Shown piece by piece: positions 43,345-54,472 of a stretch of DNA of 64,000 bases (the stretch's first letter is position 1; each line of letters starts with the position of its first letter). The DNA lies in contig OZ024824.1 of the NCBI GenBank assembly GCA_964016985.1, positions 120,300,951 through 120,364,950 on the forward strand, in the 5' to 3' direction. This DNA comes from Anodontia alba (taxonomy: Eukaryota > Mollusca > Bivalvia > Lucinida > Lucinidae). Position numbers and translations under genes: made by a program. The notes beneath the pieces were generated by a model. It searched no databases and was not told the origin of the DNA. It worked only from the letters and a program-made list of their open reading frames with translations.

Positions 43345-45265
43345 TAGCTCACCCGAGCCAAAGGCTCAGGATGACCTATTGTGATCACTCTCCATCCATC
43401 ATCCGTTCATCAGTGCGTCTGTCTGTCCATCCGTCTGTCTGTCTGTCCGTCCACACCTTTGAACGACTTCTCCTCTGAAACCCCTGGGCCAAATTTCTTC
43501 AAACTTTATGTGGAGCCTTGTGTTAAAGGAGGACTGAAAATTTGTGAAAATGGTCACGGTTCGTAAATCAAGGTGGTTGCCATGCCATGATATAGCTATA
43601 ATAGCTCCCATAGACTTATAATAGGAAAAACTTAAAAAATCTTCTTCTCTGAAATCATGAGGCCCACAGCTTATATATTTTGTATGTTGCAATGTATAAT
43701 GGTCCCCTACATAAATCCTGCCAATCAAGCCCCTGGGATCCATTGGCCATGACCCAGGGGTCGTGATTTCCCATAGACTTATAATGGGAAAAACTTAAGA
43801 AAATCTTCTTCTCTGAAACCATGTGGTCCAGAGCTTATATATTTAATATGTAGCAATGTTTAGTGGTCCCCTACATAAATCCTGCCAATCAAGCCCCTGG
43901 GGTCCAAACTGGCCATGCCCTGGGGGTCATTAGCTCCTATAGACTTATAATGGAAAAAACTTAAAAATCTTCTTCTCTGAAATCATGAGGCCCACAGCTT
44001 ACATATTTAGTATGTAGCAATGTTTAGTGGTTCTCTACATAAATCCTGCCAATCAAGCCCCTGGGGTCCGAACTGGCCACGCCCTGAGGGTCATTAGCTC
44101 CCATAGACTTTTAATGGAAAACACTTAAAAAATCTTCTTCTCTGAAACCATGAGGCCCAAAGCTTACATATGTAGTATGTAGCATTGTTTAGTGGCCCCT
44201 TACATAAATCCTGCCAATTAAGCCCCCGAGGCCCAAACTGGCAATGTCCCAGGGGGCATTAGCTCCTATAGAATTATAATGGGAAAAACTTAAAAAATCT
44301 TCTTCTGAAACCATGAGGACCAGAGCTTATATATTTAGTATGTAGCAATGTGTAGTGGTCACCTACATAAACTCGCCATTAAGCCCCTGGGGTCCAAATT
44401 GGCCATGCCCCGTGGGTCATATGCTTATTCAGAGCTATATAGCTAAAGAACCTTAAAAAAATCTTCTCTGAAACCATGAGGCCAAGAGCCAATAGGTTAA
44501 GTATGAAGTGATGTTAAGTGGTCTCCTACATTAATCCTGCCAACCAGTCCCTGGGGTCCAAATTGGCCACATCCCGGGGGTCATTAGCTTCCATAGACTT
44601 ACAATGGGAAAAACTTAAAAAATCTTCTTTTCTGAAACCATGAGGCCCAGAGCTTATATATTTAGTATGGAGAATGATTAGTGGTCCCCTACATAAATCC
44701 TGCCAATCAAGCCCCTGGGGCCTGAACTGGTCATACCCTGGAGGTTATTAGCTCCCATGACTTATAATGGGAAAAACTTAAAAAATCTTCTCCTCTGAAA
44801 CCATGAGGCCCAGAGCTTATAAATTTAGTATGTAGCAATGTTTAGTGGTCCCCTACATAAATCTGGCCAATAAAGCCCCTGGGGCCCACTGGCCATGCCC
44901 TGGGGTCATTAGATCCCATAGACTTATAATGGGAAAACTTAAAAAAAATCTTCTCCTCTGAAACCATTAGGCCCAGAGCTTATATATTTAGTATGTAGCA
45001 ATTTTTAGTGGTCCCCTACATAAATCCTGCCAATCAAGCCCTGAGGCCTAAACTGGCCATGCCCCAGTGGTCATTAGCTCTCATAGATTTATAACGGAAA
45101 AAAAAAATAATAAAAAATCTTCTTCTCTGAAACCATGAGGCCCCCAGCTTACATATTTAGTATGTAGCAATGTGTAGTGGTCCCCTACATAAATCCTGCC
45201 AATTAAGCCCCTGGGGGCAGTTATCTCAGGTGAGCTTTGTGGCCCATGGGCCTCTTTCTTTGTTT
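43345..45265 (+). mobile_element. minisatellite-core element, 166-bp monomers
   Basis: The left end TTTAGCTCACCCGAGCC leads to CTGTCTGTCCATCCGTCTGT. About ten monomers contain AAATCTTCTTCTCTGAAACC, ATGAGGCCCAGAGCTTATAT, GTGGTCCCCTACATAAATCC and CAAGCCCCTGGGG. The right end CAGGTGAGCTTTGTGGCCCA, with GGGCCTCTTTC, pairs with the left. Frames here are low-complexity readings. Confidence 0.9.
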
Positions 45266-46096
45266 CTTTTTTGTTTGTTTGTTTGTTTGTTTTTTTGTTT
45301 TGTTTTTTTTGGGGGTTTTTTGTTGTTGTTGTTTTGTACAAATACAACCTCCTTTTAGTATGTTACAGATATATATGTTACAAGTATCTTTGGATGCATT
45401 GAGCATGTGTGGTTTCGTTTTTCGTTATAGTTTTATATTTCATTTTATTTTCTGGGGTATGGCTGGGGTGGTTCTTTATAATTCTGAGAACAACTGGCCC
45501 TTTGAAAGCAAAATCACATTAAAGAAAGCGAAAATAGCAGATTCTGTTTTATTGAGTCTGTTCGTAAACAGTAATGTACATGTACTTTGCAACAATGCTC
45601 AAGCCTCCTACCATTTTATAGAGCATTTATTTTTCAATTTTTGAACAATTCAAAATGGGCTCTTTGATCTCAAACGACAAGAACGTATAAACTACTGTGA
45701 GAAGTAAATACCTTATTTAGTATGTACCAGTTTCCACTTCATAACGTCTTACCTGAGCATGACAGTGCTATAGTGCTATAGTTAGTACACCAGCCTCTGA
45801 TGCTAGAGGTTCCAGTTTTCATTGCCGCAAAGCATTTTATTATATGAGGAAAATGCCAGTGGAAAGACGGTCATAATTTAAAAATTTGGCCGAATTTCAC
45901 CAGCATAAGACGGTGATTTTCGTATTAACCTCACACAGCATGAAACATCCCAAAAACGCTAACTAAAATACCTTTTTACTGCCATCTTGATATTAAAGAT
46001 TAGAATACTGCATTTATTTATTTATTTATTTATTTATTTCGGAAAAAGTGTTATATCTCTGCAACTACAAAATATCAAACTAAGATACCATAATAA
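45266..46096. other. intergenic, nothing recognised
   Basis: A G/T-rich tract (45266-45335), then AT-rich sequence with an (ATTT)n run at 46013-46040. The frame at 45237-45644 starts in the tract and has no family resemblance. Confidence 0.4.
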
Positions 46097-46252
46097 CCCT
46101 AAGTATTGGGACAGATAGGCCTTTGCAAACAAATCAGATGACTCAAAATGCAGTGTCTGATCAGGGTCCACACTGTTTGCCACTTATTCAGCACTATTTT
46201 AGACACATCAGCAGGTAGTAAAGTAGACTTTTTCAAATTTTAGGACAAGTAT
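46097..46252 (+). mobile_element. MITE, family P195, truncated
   Basis: It starts ACCCTAAGTATTGGGACAG, keeps a damaged hairpin (CAAATCAGATGACTC, GTCTGATCAGGGTCCAC), and breaks after TTTTAGGACAAGTAT into another MITE fragment (46253-46320). Confidence 0.72.
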
Positions 46253-46487
46253 CAGGGCCTTCGCTGTCCGCATATGCCCAAAGACACAGTTTTGCATGGT
46301 GTGGCCCAAATTATAAACCATAACTGGGTTAACAAAGCTATACAGTCAACCCTCTTTATACCGACAATCGATACAACGACAAAATTCGAATATAATGACA
46401 ATTTGAATATCACGAAACCTTCGCTCAAGGGGTAGCAGTTAATGAGAAATTATGCAAGAATATTGCATTAGAATTTCAAGCAACATA

Positions 46488-47824
46488 CGAGGGATGTTCG
46501 AAATGAATTGCTTATTGTCCTCTAGCTCGATATCCACGTGGGGCACGATAAAAATCAATACATACCTGTATAGGGTTATTCAATATCTACACAATGGTGT
46601 ATAAATGTACATGTTAGACTAAGTATAAGACATAAAATTTGCCATTTGAATACACGCAGTCATTGACCACTGCAGTAAAAATGATTGGTAGAAGCGTCGA
46701 CAAAAAAGATGAAATACGGGCTTATATCAAAGCTCGCTCAAAACTTGGTTGTTCTTTGAAGAAGCTGATGACTGAAATTTCTACTGCTTTTGGACCTTCT
46801 TGTGTGTCTTATGACACAGTTCGGCGGTGGAAAAAGAAATTTGAGTCTGGTGTAGAGTCCATCAAAAATGCACCGAAATCAGGTAGGCCAAAATCTGCAC
46901 CTCGTAAAGAAATCGTTTCCAAAATAAAGGAAATCATTGACGGAGATGCCAGATTTACAGTTCGTGATATTGCACGAAAGGTAGGCATATCACTATCAAC
47001 GGTTCACCTTATTTTGAAGAAGCATTTGAAAGTCAGAAAGATTTCTGCTAGATGGGTGCCACATCTGTTGACTGACGAGCAAAAGTGGCAACGGGTTAAA
47101 GTGGCCAAAAAGCTGCTTCAAATGTTTCCAAAACATGACAAAAAGCAGTTTGCCAATGTCGTCACAGGTGATGAAACCTGGGTCCATTATTTTGAGCCCG
47201 TCAGAAAGGTTAGCAATAAGGTCTGGGCCACTAAACACAGCAAACGCCCAATAATTGCCAAACGTTCTTTGAGTACAAAGAAGGTTTTGTATGCAATCTT
47301 CTCTGGTGAAGGAGTCGCAATAAAGGTGCCAGTGAAAAGGGGCAAAAGCATCACCGGAAAGTACTACAAAGACGTAGTACTGAAGAAACTGAAAAAGTAT
47401 TATCAGAAACGACGCCCTGCCACTGGTTTTAAACATGTCCGTCTTCTACATGACAATGCCCCAGCTCATACCTCCGCAATAGTTACGGCGTTTTTGAAGA
47501 AAGAAAAAGTAACTGTTTTGCCTCACCCCACGTATTCCCCAGACCTTGCCCCATGTGATTTCTTTTTGTTTCCGAAATTGAAAACATTCCTTGCTGGGCG
47601 GAAATACCAGTCCCGACAGGCACTTGGATCTGCCATTCATCAGTACCTTATTACTGTGCCCAAATCAGCGTACCATGACGCCTTCAAGAAGTGGATACAT
47701 CGGCTGAAACTTTGCATTTCTAGCCACGGGGAGTACCTCGAGGGCATGAAATGAGTACTTTTGGGCTAACTTGAAATTTGAAGTCTCCAGATAGAAATAA
47801 GCAATTCATTTCGAACATCCCTCG
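46488..47824 (+). mobile_element. mariner element, complete, 1337 bp
   Basis: A perfect 29-base inverted repeat starts CGAGGGATGTTCGAAATGAA at both ends. TA lies at 46486-46487 and 47825-47826. One uninterrupted transposase frame occupies most of the interior. Perfect ends, a clean target site and an intact frame point to a recent insertion that could still be active. Confidence 0.96.
46639..47754 (+). CDS. mariner DD34D transposase
   Basis: 371 codons from the first ATG; a start at 46681 (codon 15) would give 357, nearer the usual 345-350 residues for mariner. The N-terminal part (residues about 20-130) has two helix-turn-helix regions, with YDTVRRWKKKF at 59-69 and RDIARKVGISLSTVHLIL at 109-126, joined through a GRPKS motif at 82-86. 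WVPHLL is at 139-144. The catalytic triad is D178 (TGDETWVHYF), D272 (HDNAPAH) and D307 (YSPDLAPCDFFLFPKLK), with 34 residues between the last two. The enzyme cuts and pastes the element at TA. No stop or frame break interrupts it. Confidence 0.96.
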   Translation: MPFEYTQSLTTAVKMIGRSVDKKDEIRAYIKARSKLGCSLKKLMTEISTAFGPSCVSYDTVRRWKKKFESGVESIKNAPKSGRPKSAPRKEIVSKIKEIIDGDARFTVRDIARKVGISLSTVHLILKKHLKVRKISARWVPHLLTDEQKWQRVKVAKKLLQMFPKHDKKQFANVVTGDETWVHYFEPVRKVSNKVWATKHSKRPIIAKRSLSTKKVLYAIFSGEGVAIKVPVKRGKSITGKYYKDVVLKKLKKYYQKRRPATGFKHVRLLHDNAPAHTSAIVTAFLKKEKVTVLPHPTYSPDLAPCDFFLFPKLKTFLAGRKYQSRQALGSAIHQYLITVPKSAYHDAFKKWIHRLKLCISSHGEYLEGMK

Positions 47825-48028
47825 TATGTTTTTGATATTCCTTAGAATCGACCCATTGAGGCGATTCTAACAAATATCCAAAATGTATATTCTATGAGGA
47901 AATAAGAATAAAGCAAGGTCTATCTAACATATCATTCTGTCCATTAAGGATTTTTTACAACAGCAAATTCATTATAATGGCAACATCTTCGGGAACAAAT
48001 GCTGTCGTTGTAACGAGGGTTCACTGTA

Positions 48029-48394
48029 CCAAAGAAAGGGATACCAAAGAACTTAACTAATGTCAACACTTAAGAAGTTTTATAGTCTTGTCAGTCCCTA
48101 CCATGTCCCTGTTTCCAGACTTGTATCTGATGCTTTTGCCACAGTCAAGCCATAAACAGACTTGCTAAGCCCCCGGGCATTAATTCCCGTATTTTCTTAA
48201 ATCTCTGTTCAGGCTGATAGGTATGGTGGGCGAAGCGTGCTTACCAAATAATATTTACTTTCCATGGACACCTGGGTACATCCCATTTATTTTGGGTCCA
48301 TGTCTGTCTCTGAATAGTCATAATTCCTTGGTGTCTATTTACTTTATAATTTTCCGAAATACGATTTTGGTATGTTGATCTCAGGCTCATTAAT
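48029..48394. other. intergenic, nothing recognised
   Basis: No coding similarity or paired ends. Confidence 0.35.
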
Positions 48395-48675
48395 CATCAC
48401 GAAAACATACCTATATAATTCTGACCCCCTTAAACTCCACTTTTATATAGTAAAACTGGGGTTTACAGGGGTATACATTATTTTTCTTATTTCTGCTCAA
48501 AAACATAGATTGTGGGTACTCGTTAGAACCGCCTCGCCGAGGCGGTTCTAACGAGTACCCACAATCTGTGTTTTGAGCAGAAATATGAAAAAATATCAGA
48601 GATTTTTATCTGAGAATTTTCAGTTTTTTTTAGGTGAAATTTTCTATATATTTAAATAGGCATGTTTTCGTAATG
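48395..48675 (+). mobile_element. MITE, family H278
   Basis: Ends CATCACGAAAACATACCTAT and ATAGGCATGTTTTCGTAATG. The central hairpin is nearly perfect, closing on GAACCGCCTCGCCGAGGCGG. One of the best-preserved copies. Confidence 0.93.
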
Positions 48676-49230
48676 ATGGCCATGCAAGAATAATTGATAT
48701 AAAACTTGACACTACCGTTATAATATTATCTTCTCAACCAATTTGTCATTATACTTGATCAAATCTGGACCGTGATCAATAGTATCTGGATAGATTAGAT
48801 CCGCACTTACTACTCTTTGAAATTCAAAAGTACAAACGCTCACACTTTCGCAGGTTTGCCGGGTCCAATGTATGCTTGAAAGTAATACAACGTGTGCTTT
48901 CTGGATGAAAATGGCAGCGACGGACATACCAACCCTGACGGGCTGATAACGGCCGGCTATAGATTTATGTAGAATGTTCACTGGGTTGTCAGTACCTTTA
49001 TTTCGTCTGACGTTATTTTTGAACACAAAATTTACCACCTATCACACGAAGTATAAAAATGATTACAATGATTAGAAGGGTTTTTGCAACTGTAGTTACC
49101 TATCTAACAGCTAAGTAACCTTTCTATGTCTTTAACTCCAAGCGTATCTTCCAGATCTATTTTGTGAACTCCTTGTTCTAAGTCGATTCATCAGGTAATA
49201 TATAAATAGAGAAAACAAAGAGAGAGACAG
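48676..49230. other. intergenic with half of a CCCAG-hairpin MITE
   Basis: 48930-48995 (CCCTGACGGGCTGATAACGG, TATAGATTTATGTAGAATGT, CACTGGG) is half of the hairpin element found whole at 15497. The rest is unrecognised. Confidence 0.45.
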
Positions 49231-49231
49231 A

Positions 49232-49412
49232 CCCAGTAAGCATTCTTTATAAATCTATAGCGGGCCGTTATCCTGACAGGCCTAAGCATTCTTTATAAAT
49301 CTATAGCGGGCCGTTATCGGTCAGGATAACGGCCCGTTATAGATTTATAAAGAATACACACGGGCCGATAACGGCCCGCTATAGATTTATAAAGAATGCT
49401 AGCTGGGGAGGC
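49232..49412. mobile_element. rearranged double hairpin of the CCCAG family
   Basis: The left arm TAAGCATTCTTTATAAATCT, with ATAGCGGGCCGTTATC, occurs twice in tandem (49239, 49285). The complementary arm GGATAACGGCCCGTTATAGA, or GATAACGGCCCGCTATAGAT, also occurs twice (49322, 49364). The outer ends are ACCCAGTAAGCATTC and GAATGCTAGCTGGGG. Confidence 0.82.
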
Positions 49413-49460
49413 TTTAAAATTGTTACTACTTTCATTTCTTCTGTCATTAATTTTGAACAA

Positions 49461-49774
49461 CATTACGAAAACATGCCTATTCAAATATACAGAAAATTTC
49501 ACCTCCAAAAACTTGAAAATTTTCAGATAAAAACTCTGATATTTTTCATATTTCTGCTCAAAACATAGATTGCGGGTACTCATTAGAACTGCCTCAGAGA
49601 GGCAGTTCGGGTACTCATTAGAACTGCCTCAGAGAGGCAGTTCTAATGAGTACCCACAATCTATGTTTTTGAGCAGAAATAAGAAAAATAATGTATACCC
49701 CTGTAAACCCCAGTTTTGCTATATAAAAGTGGGGTTTAAGGGGGTCAAAATTATATAGGCATGTTTTCGTGATG
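49461..49774 (-). mobile_element. MITE, family H278, with duplicated hairpin arm
   Basis: Ends CATTACGAAAACATGCCTAT and ATAGGCATGTTTTCGTGATG; inverted relative to the others. The stretch CGGGTACTCATTAGAACTGC, with CTCAGAGAGGCAGTT, is repeated in tandem (49574 and 49608), lengthening the copy to 314 bases. Confidence 0.9.
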
Positions 49775-50315
49775 AAGAAACATATCACCTATCACTTGGT
49801 GTATAAAAATGATTCTGTTTTAAGCATACTGTGTCTGTAAGCATTTCGTGAATTTTATGCTGACCATTCAGTCGTGGTATGTCATTTTCTGTAATATGTG
49901 TAACCGTCCCCAAGAACCGTCCAAATAATCACGCCGCTAGTTGAGATTTTAGAGCTATTTTATTTTGTTTTATACGTACCCATCTCTTCATCCCAACCCC
50001 AAATTCGGATGGTGATAACAGTTAGGCAGTGGACTGTTATTTAGGAAGGAGAACTAGGAAAACCATGAATACATCGTATGCTTTGGCTAAATTTTCTACA
50101 ACGCAACTTGATGGTAGTGATTTTGTTCAACAAGGTCGCCAGTAATTTGACACTAATTATGGGCATCTGCGCCGTTGTGAGAGCCTTTGATTTAACTTTC
50201 TACCGTACTTCAATCAGTACCGCTAACATCACAGAGAGACGGATTCAGAATCAGACATATAGGGGCTTTATGGGCTTAATTCCAGATACAAGGGCTGCTT
50301 CAACTGGTATGCCAC

Positions 50316-50346
<31 letters not shown>

Positions 50347-50434
50347 TAGACACAGAGTATACTCTAAATATACTGTTATAATGTAGCACAACTCGACTGA
50401 TCTTAAATGAAAAATGTATATATTGTTTCGTAGC
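49775..50434. repeat. intergenic with (GA)n run
   Basis: A GA dinucleotide run lies at 50316-50341. No gene is recognised; the frame at 50078-50386 has no family resemblance. Confidence 0.5.
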
Positions 50435-50712
50435 CATCACGAAAACACGCTTATATAGTATGACCTCCTTACACCCCACTTTTATGCAGTAAAACTGGGG
50501 TTTACAGGGGTATACATTATTTTTCTTACTTCTGCTCAAAAACATAGATTGTGTATACTCGTTAGAATCGCCTCGCCGATGCGGTTCTAACGAGTACTCA
50601 CAATCTATGTTTTGAGCAGAAATATAAACCAATAGCAGAAATTTTATCTGAAAACAATCAGTTTTTGGTGGTGAAATTTTCAATATATTTGAATAGGCGA
50701 GTTTTCGTAATG
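50435..50712 (+). mobile_element. MITE, family H278
   Basis: Ends CATCACGAAAACACGCTTAT and GGCGAGTTTTCGTAATG. Hairpin arms GTATACTCGTTAGAATCGCC and GGTTCTAACGAGTACTCACA. Confidence 0.9.
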
Positions 50713-51120
50713 ATTTGGCAGCTTTTTTTAATATGAAACAAAGCAAAGGGCTCAATACCGATCTGAATTCCGAACACAAGAACGCCACAAAAAGGACTGA
50801 TGGGCTCGACCACAGACACTGATCATCAAGCTCCAACTTTCTGAGGGGAAAATATAAAAAAAAAAAAAAAAAATGTTGTCTGCTGAATTTTTACCTAGCA
50901 GGCAGAGCTTTAAACTGCCATTTCGGATTTCGAGTCGGAATGATTTAAGCTATTTTGATCTACAAGTTGCCCCGATACTTCCTACCAAGTTTCAAGTCAA
51001 TTGGCTCTGTCGTTCATGAGAAGTGATTCAAAATATATTTCAACCGCCATGGCGGCCATCTCGGATTTCCGATTCAAACGATTTAAGTTAGTTTGATCTG
51101 CGGACGTTGACCAATTACAG
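50713..51120 (+). repeat. dispersed-repeat fragments
   Basis: 50850-50905 is a MITE right end (TTGTCTGCTGAATTTTTACC). 50910-51115 holds two related monomers with GCCATTTCGGATTTCGAGTC or GGCGGCCATCTCGGATTTCC and GATTTAAGxTAxTTTGATCT. Confidence 0.5.
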
Positions 51121-51180
51121 TAGCTCACCTTGAGCACTTCGTGCTCAGAAACCTTGAGCACTTCGTGCTCAGAAGAGCTA
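51121..51180. repeat. tandem pair of small hairpins, CCTTGAGCACTTCGTGCTCAG
   Basis: The segment CTTGAGCACTTCGTGCTCAG occurs at 51130 and again at 51153. The outer AGCTCACC and AGAGCT pair. It resembles an isolated end of the AGCTCACC-type elements at 29868 and 43345. Confidence 0.75.
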
Positions 51181-51700
51181 AACAAAAACTGGGCTGCGTT
51201 CAGTTTAAGCATAGCGTTCGCGGTCACTCGCAAACTCTTGCAAAATTTCCGTTCAGCTGTGAGAGTCTTCGGTGGAATATCCGCGAACTATTCTAAAGGT
51301 CTTTAGGCACAACAGAACAGATACTTTATTCTCTCAGATTATACATATGTTATGACATATTACAAATTTGCTTCTAGTGGCGGTTCGTGACAGATAATCT
51401 TCCCTAAATAGATGTATATATGGGGAAAAAGCAAAAGGAAAGAAGAGACAGAAAGAAAATTTATAAATAAATCCCATTGAGATAATAACCAATACTTGTA
51501 AAGGCGTGCATGCATACGGCATTGGGAAGCAGAAAAGAATGAATAAAAATAATAAGAAAAAATGAGAAGACATCGGATGCTAATACGATTCGACAGATAA
51601 CTATTTGACAATTGATGATTAACATGCAAGGTTTGACAATGAATAAAGAATTCTAACACGCCTCGCCTATATAGCCAATGGTTAAATTGAGTGACTTATT
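51181..51700. other. intergenic, nothing recognised
   Basis: No coding similarity; short open frames on the minus strand are low-complexity or unrecognised. Confidence 0.35.
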
Positions 51701-51960
51701 CTGCGTCAAATCTCTGGGCGGAAGCGCGCGACGCTATCTGGCACAGTTCCGACGTCATTTTGACACTTTACTGACGTCAGTCTTCCTTTTCACGATGTTA
51801 GACGGTGTAATGTCGTTAATCTCGCGTCAAACAAAACGAAAGAAATGCATGTAAACGTCAGCGATACAGTCAAAACTGTTGGCGGGATTTCTTTATTTGA
51901 TGGCGGACAGTTGGAAGAATCTGAAGGATAAAATTACTTTTTTGTCGTTTTCTATGTGTT
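51700..51960 (+). promoter_or_regulatory. possible promoter: CRE, E2F-like site, CpG-rich patch
   Basis: A CpG-rich patch (GGCGGAAGCGCGCGACGC, near 51718) is followed by CGACGTCA (51750), a perfect CRE TGACGTCA (51772-51779), and the E2F-like TTGGCGGGA (51879-51887). An ATG at 51900 opens MADSWKNLKDKI, then stops 20 codons on. This looks like a first exon and promoter of a gene leading right, but no donor or further exon could be supported. Confidence 0.3.
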
Positions 51961-51964
51961 AGAA

Positions 51965-52122
51965 TCGAAATAGATCAGCTTTTTAGCATGATTTGTTGAG
52001 TAATACTAAAGTGAATCACAGTCTCGCGCTCCGCGCACGTGATTTCATCTACTTTACAACTGACCGACAAACGGTGATTTACTACTCAACAAATCACTGC
52101 TAGAGCTGATCTATTTCTTAAA
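51965..52122. repeat. inverted repeat with about 30-bp arms
   Basis: GAAATAGATCAGCTTTTTAG and GATTTGTTGAGTAATACT on the left pair with AGTGATTTACTACTCAACAAATC-type and CTAGAGCTGATCTATTTC on the right. Likely a small MITE. Confidence 0.6.
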
Positions 52123-52931
52123 TAAATAACGTTCAAATGAATAAAATAGAACGCAAGTCTGCATTACCACTGGTGAAAAAAATACGTCTAACAGCGAGGA
52201 TCCCGAAATAGCGGCCTATGCGAATAAAATCTTTATATGCTTATTCGTAAACATTATGGAAATGTTTACTAGGTTAGTATTAGACAATTGATCCCCTATA
52301 GAATTAATAAATATTGATATAATTAATTCGATCTAATATCAAATCTCGTCAAAGAGAATACCGACTACCCTCTAATTTGAGGTCACGTGAGACGGGTTTA
52401 CAATAACTGTTCAAAAGATGCATAATATTTTGAGAAAACCTCTCGCAAGTGTTGCGTCATTGAATGCAACCCTGGATACCCTCTTACTTGAACTAGACGT
52501 GTTTTATTACCGCATAACCTTAAGCATTCTCTGTGCCAAAACAGCAGACAATGGGAGATTTTTTTTCTTATTTTACCCCAAGGAAACAGTATTTGACGGT
52601 TTTTATGAAATGACAAACCCTGTTTCCTGGGAAAAATAAAAAAAATATTCAGTTCAAAGTGCTATCAGCTAATTATTTTTTATTCGGCATGTTGAAGCAT
52701 TTAAATGGTCAATACAATAGTTTTAAATCATTTAGTTATCATTCGATACTAAAACTCAAATAAAAATTGAGGGCTTTTATAGGATTTGGTTTGTTTATTG
52801 TGTTGACTAATGAATATACAGGAATGATTGAGCTGTTTTTTGTTATCTCTCAATGATTTTCTTGCAACTTAGTGAATATAGAACGCGAATCGAATTGGAC
52901 AATAAAACTCCAATTGTATTTAGGCCGTGTC
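52123..52931. other. intergenic, nothing recognised
   Basis: AT-rich; the frame 52418-52639 has no recognisable similarity. The right border is the LINE target duplication at 52932-52944. Confidence 0.4.
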
Positions 52932-53143
52932 AAGCGGAAAAGTGACCATAAAGCAACATATATAACATTACCCTTTCAATATGATACGGAAGGTGTTTTC
53001 AATAGATTGATTTATTTATATAAAAGGGCAAATTTTACATTACTGAAACAAAAATATCTAATTTTGATTGGACTTGTCTAAGTGAAGGAACTCTGGATGA
53101 AGCCTGTTCTAAGTTTAATAATACTTTTCTTAACTTTGTTAAC

Positions 53144-54472
53144 TTGTGTGTTCCATCAAAAAATGTACTTATCAGACCTGACGATAAACCTTGGTATGAT
53201 TGTGAAATAAGAAGAATGTCTAGAAAAAGAGACAGGTTAAAACGTAAATTCAACAAATCAGGAAATCATAACATTTTGGCAAGGTACAAGTTTTTTCGCA
53301 ATAAAGTTAATAATTTAAAACGGCATGCAAAAGAGCAATTTTACAATAACTTGGAATTTTCCACATCTGACTTTCACTCAAATGATAGAAAACAATTTTG
53401 GAAGGTTGTACGTCACTTTGTTAAAGGAAATAGCAGCTCTTCTTCAATTCCACCTCTCAATTCCTATCCGGTCACTGGTCAAAACGACTTCTGTTTTTCA
53501 ATTGAAGATAAGGCTGAATTGTTAAATAAATATTTTACATCTATCTCCACTGTAAATGATGAAAATGCAACATTACCTGCTTTTGAATATAAATGTCAAA
53601 ATAGAATATCTAGTATAACATGTACATCAGATGAAGTTGCTTCCCTCGTTGAACTTTTAAATCCCAACAAGGCAACAGGGCCAGATGGAATTAGTAATAA
53701 AATGTTAAAAGCTGTTTCTAAAGAAATTGCTGTACCCCTTAGTATTCTTTTTAATAGATCTTTCAGGGAAGGTAAGTTTGGAGAAATCTATAAATATTCT
53801 AATGTAATACCACTACCCAAAAAGGGAGATAACTCTGATCCTTCAACATTTCGACCAGTTTCACCCTTAAGTAACGTTGGTAAGCTGCAGGAAAGAATAG
53901 TTTTTAAACATATTTTTAACTTTTTACATGAAAATGATTTACTTTATAAATATCAATCTGGGTTTTTGCCTAATCATTCTACAACTTTCCAACTTATTGA
54001 CATATACCATCACATCTGTCAAATTTTTGATAATAATCAATATTCTTGCATGGTTTTCTTAGACGTTTCTAAGGCTTTTGATAGAGTGTGGCACAAGGGA
54101 CTTATCTTCAAATTAAAACAACTTGGTATAGAAGGGGAATTACTCGAATGGATAAGTGACTATTTAAGAGGGAGAAAGCAAAAAGTTGTTATAAGAAACA
54201 GCTCATCAAGCCTGAGGAGAGTTAATGCTGGGGTTCCTCAAGGTTCTGTTCTTGGCCCTTTATTATTTTTGGTTTATATCAATGATATATCTGAATCTTT
54301 ACTTAGTCTTACACGTCTATTTGCTGATGATAGCTCTCTATTCTACTCTGCAGCAAACATTAAAGACATTGAAGGTATTATCAATCACGACTTACGTATG
54401 TTAGTTAGCTGGGCTGCTCAGTGGTTAATCAATTTTAATCCCCTTAAAACTGAAGCAATGCTTTTACCCTAA
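53144..54472 (+). pseudogene. LINE reverse transcriptase, main domain
   Basis: 442 codons. Similarity already begins upstream of the first ATG (NFDWTCLSEGTLDEA, from about 53060), so the ATG is not a true start. Motifs: NKATGPDGISNKMLK, FRPVSPLSNVGK, FLDVSKAFDRVWH (first catalytic Asp), AGVPQGSVLGPLLFLVYINDI, and FADD at 54320-54331 (catalytic pair). All active-site residues are kept. The frame ends early: a one-base shift near 54465 yields a stop. The family is a Jockey/CR1-like non-LTR element; exact clade undecided. Confidence 0.9.

Larger units (their letters stand above)
46341..48028. mobile_element. DNA element with TACAGTCAACCCTC ends, host of the mariner
   Basis: Left end TACAGTCAACCCTC; right end GAGGGTTCACTGTA. 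Subterminal TACCGACAATCGATACAACG on the left matches CTGTCGTTGTAACGAGG on the right. Without the mariner it is about 350 bases. Its interior has a hairpin variant ATTCCTTAGAATCGACCCAT related to the H278 core. Confidence 0.75.

Noticed and set aside
45081..45347. Lysine- and threonine-rich minus-strand protein
   Set aside because: It translates a G/T-rich tract plus minisatellite monomers.
46996..47436. A 146-codon minus-strand frame
   Set aside because: It is a shadow of the mariner transposase frame.
48395..48675. Palindromes as transcription terminators or riboswitches
   Set aside because: They are dispersed, eightfold repeated and have transposon-like ends, and the genome is animal.
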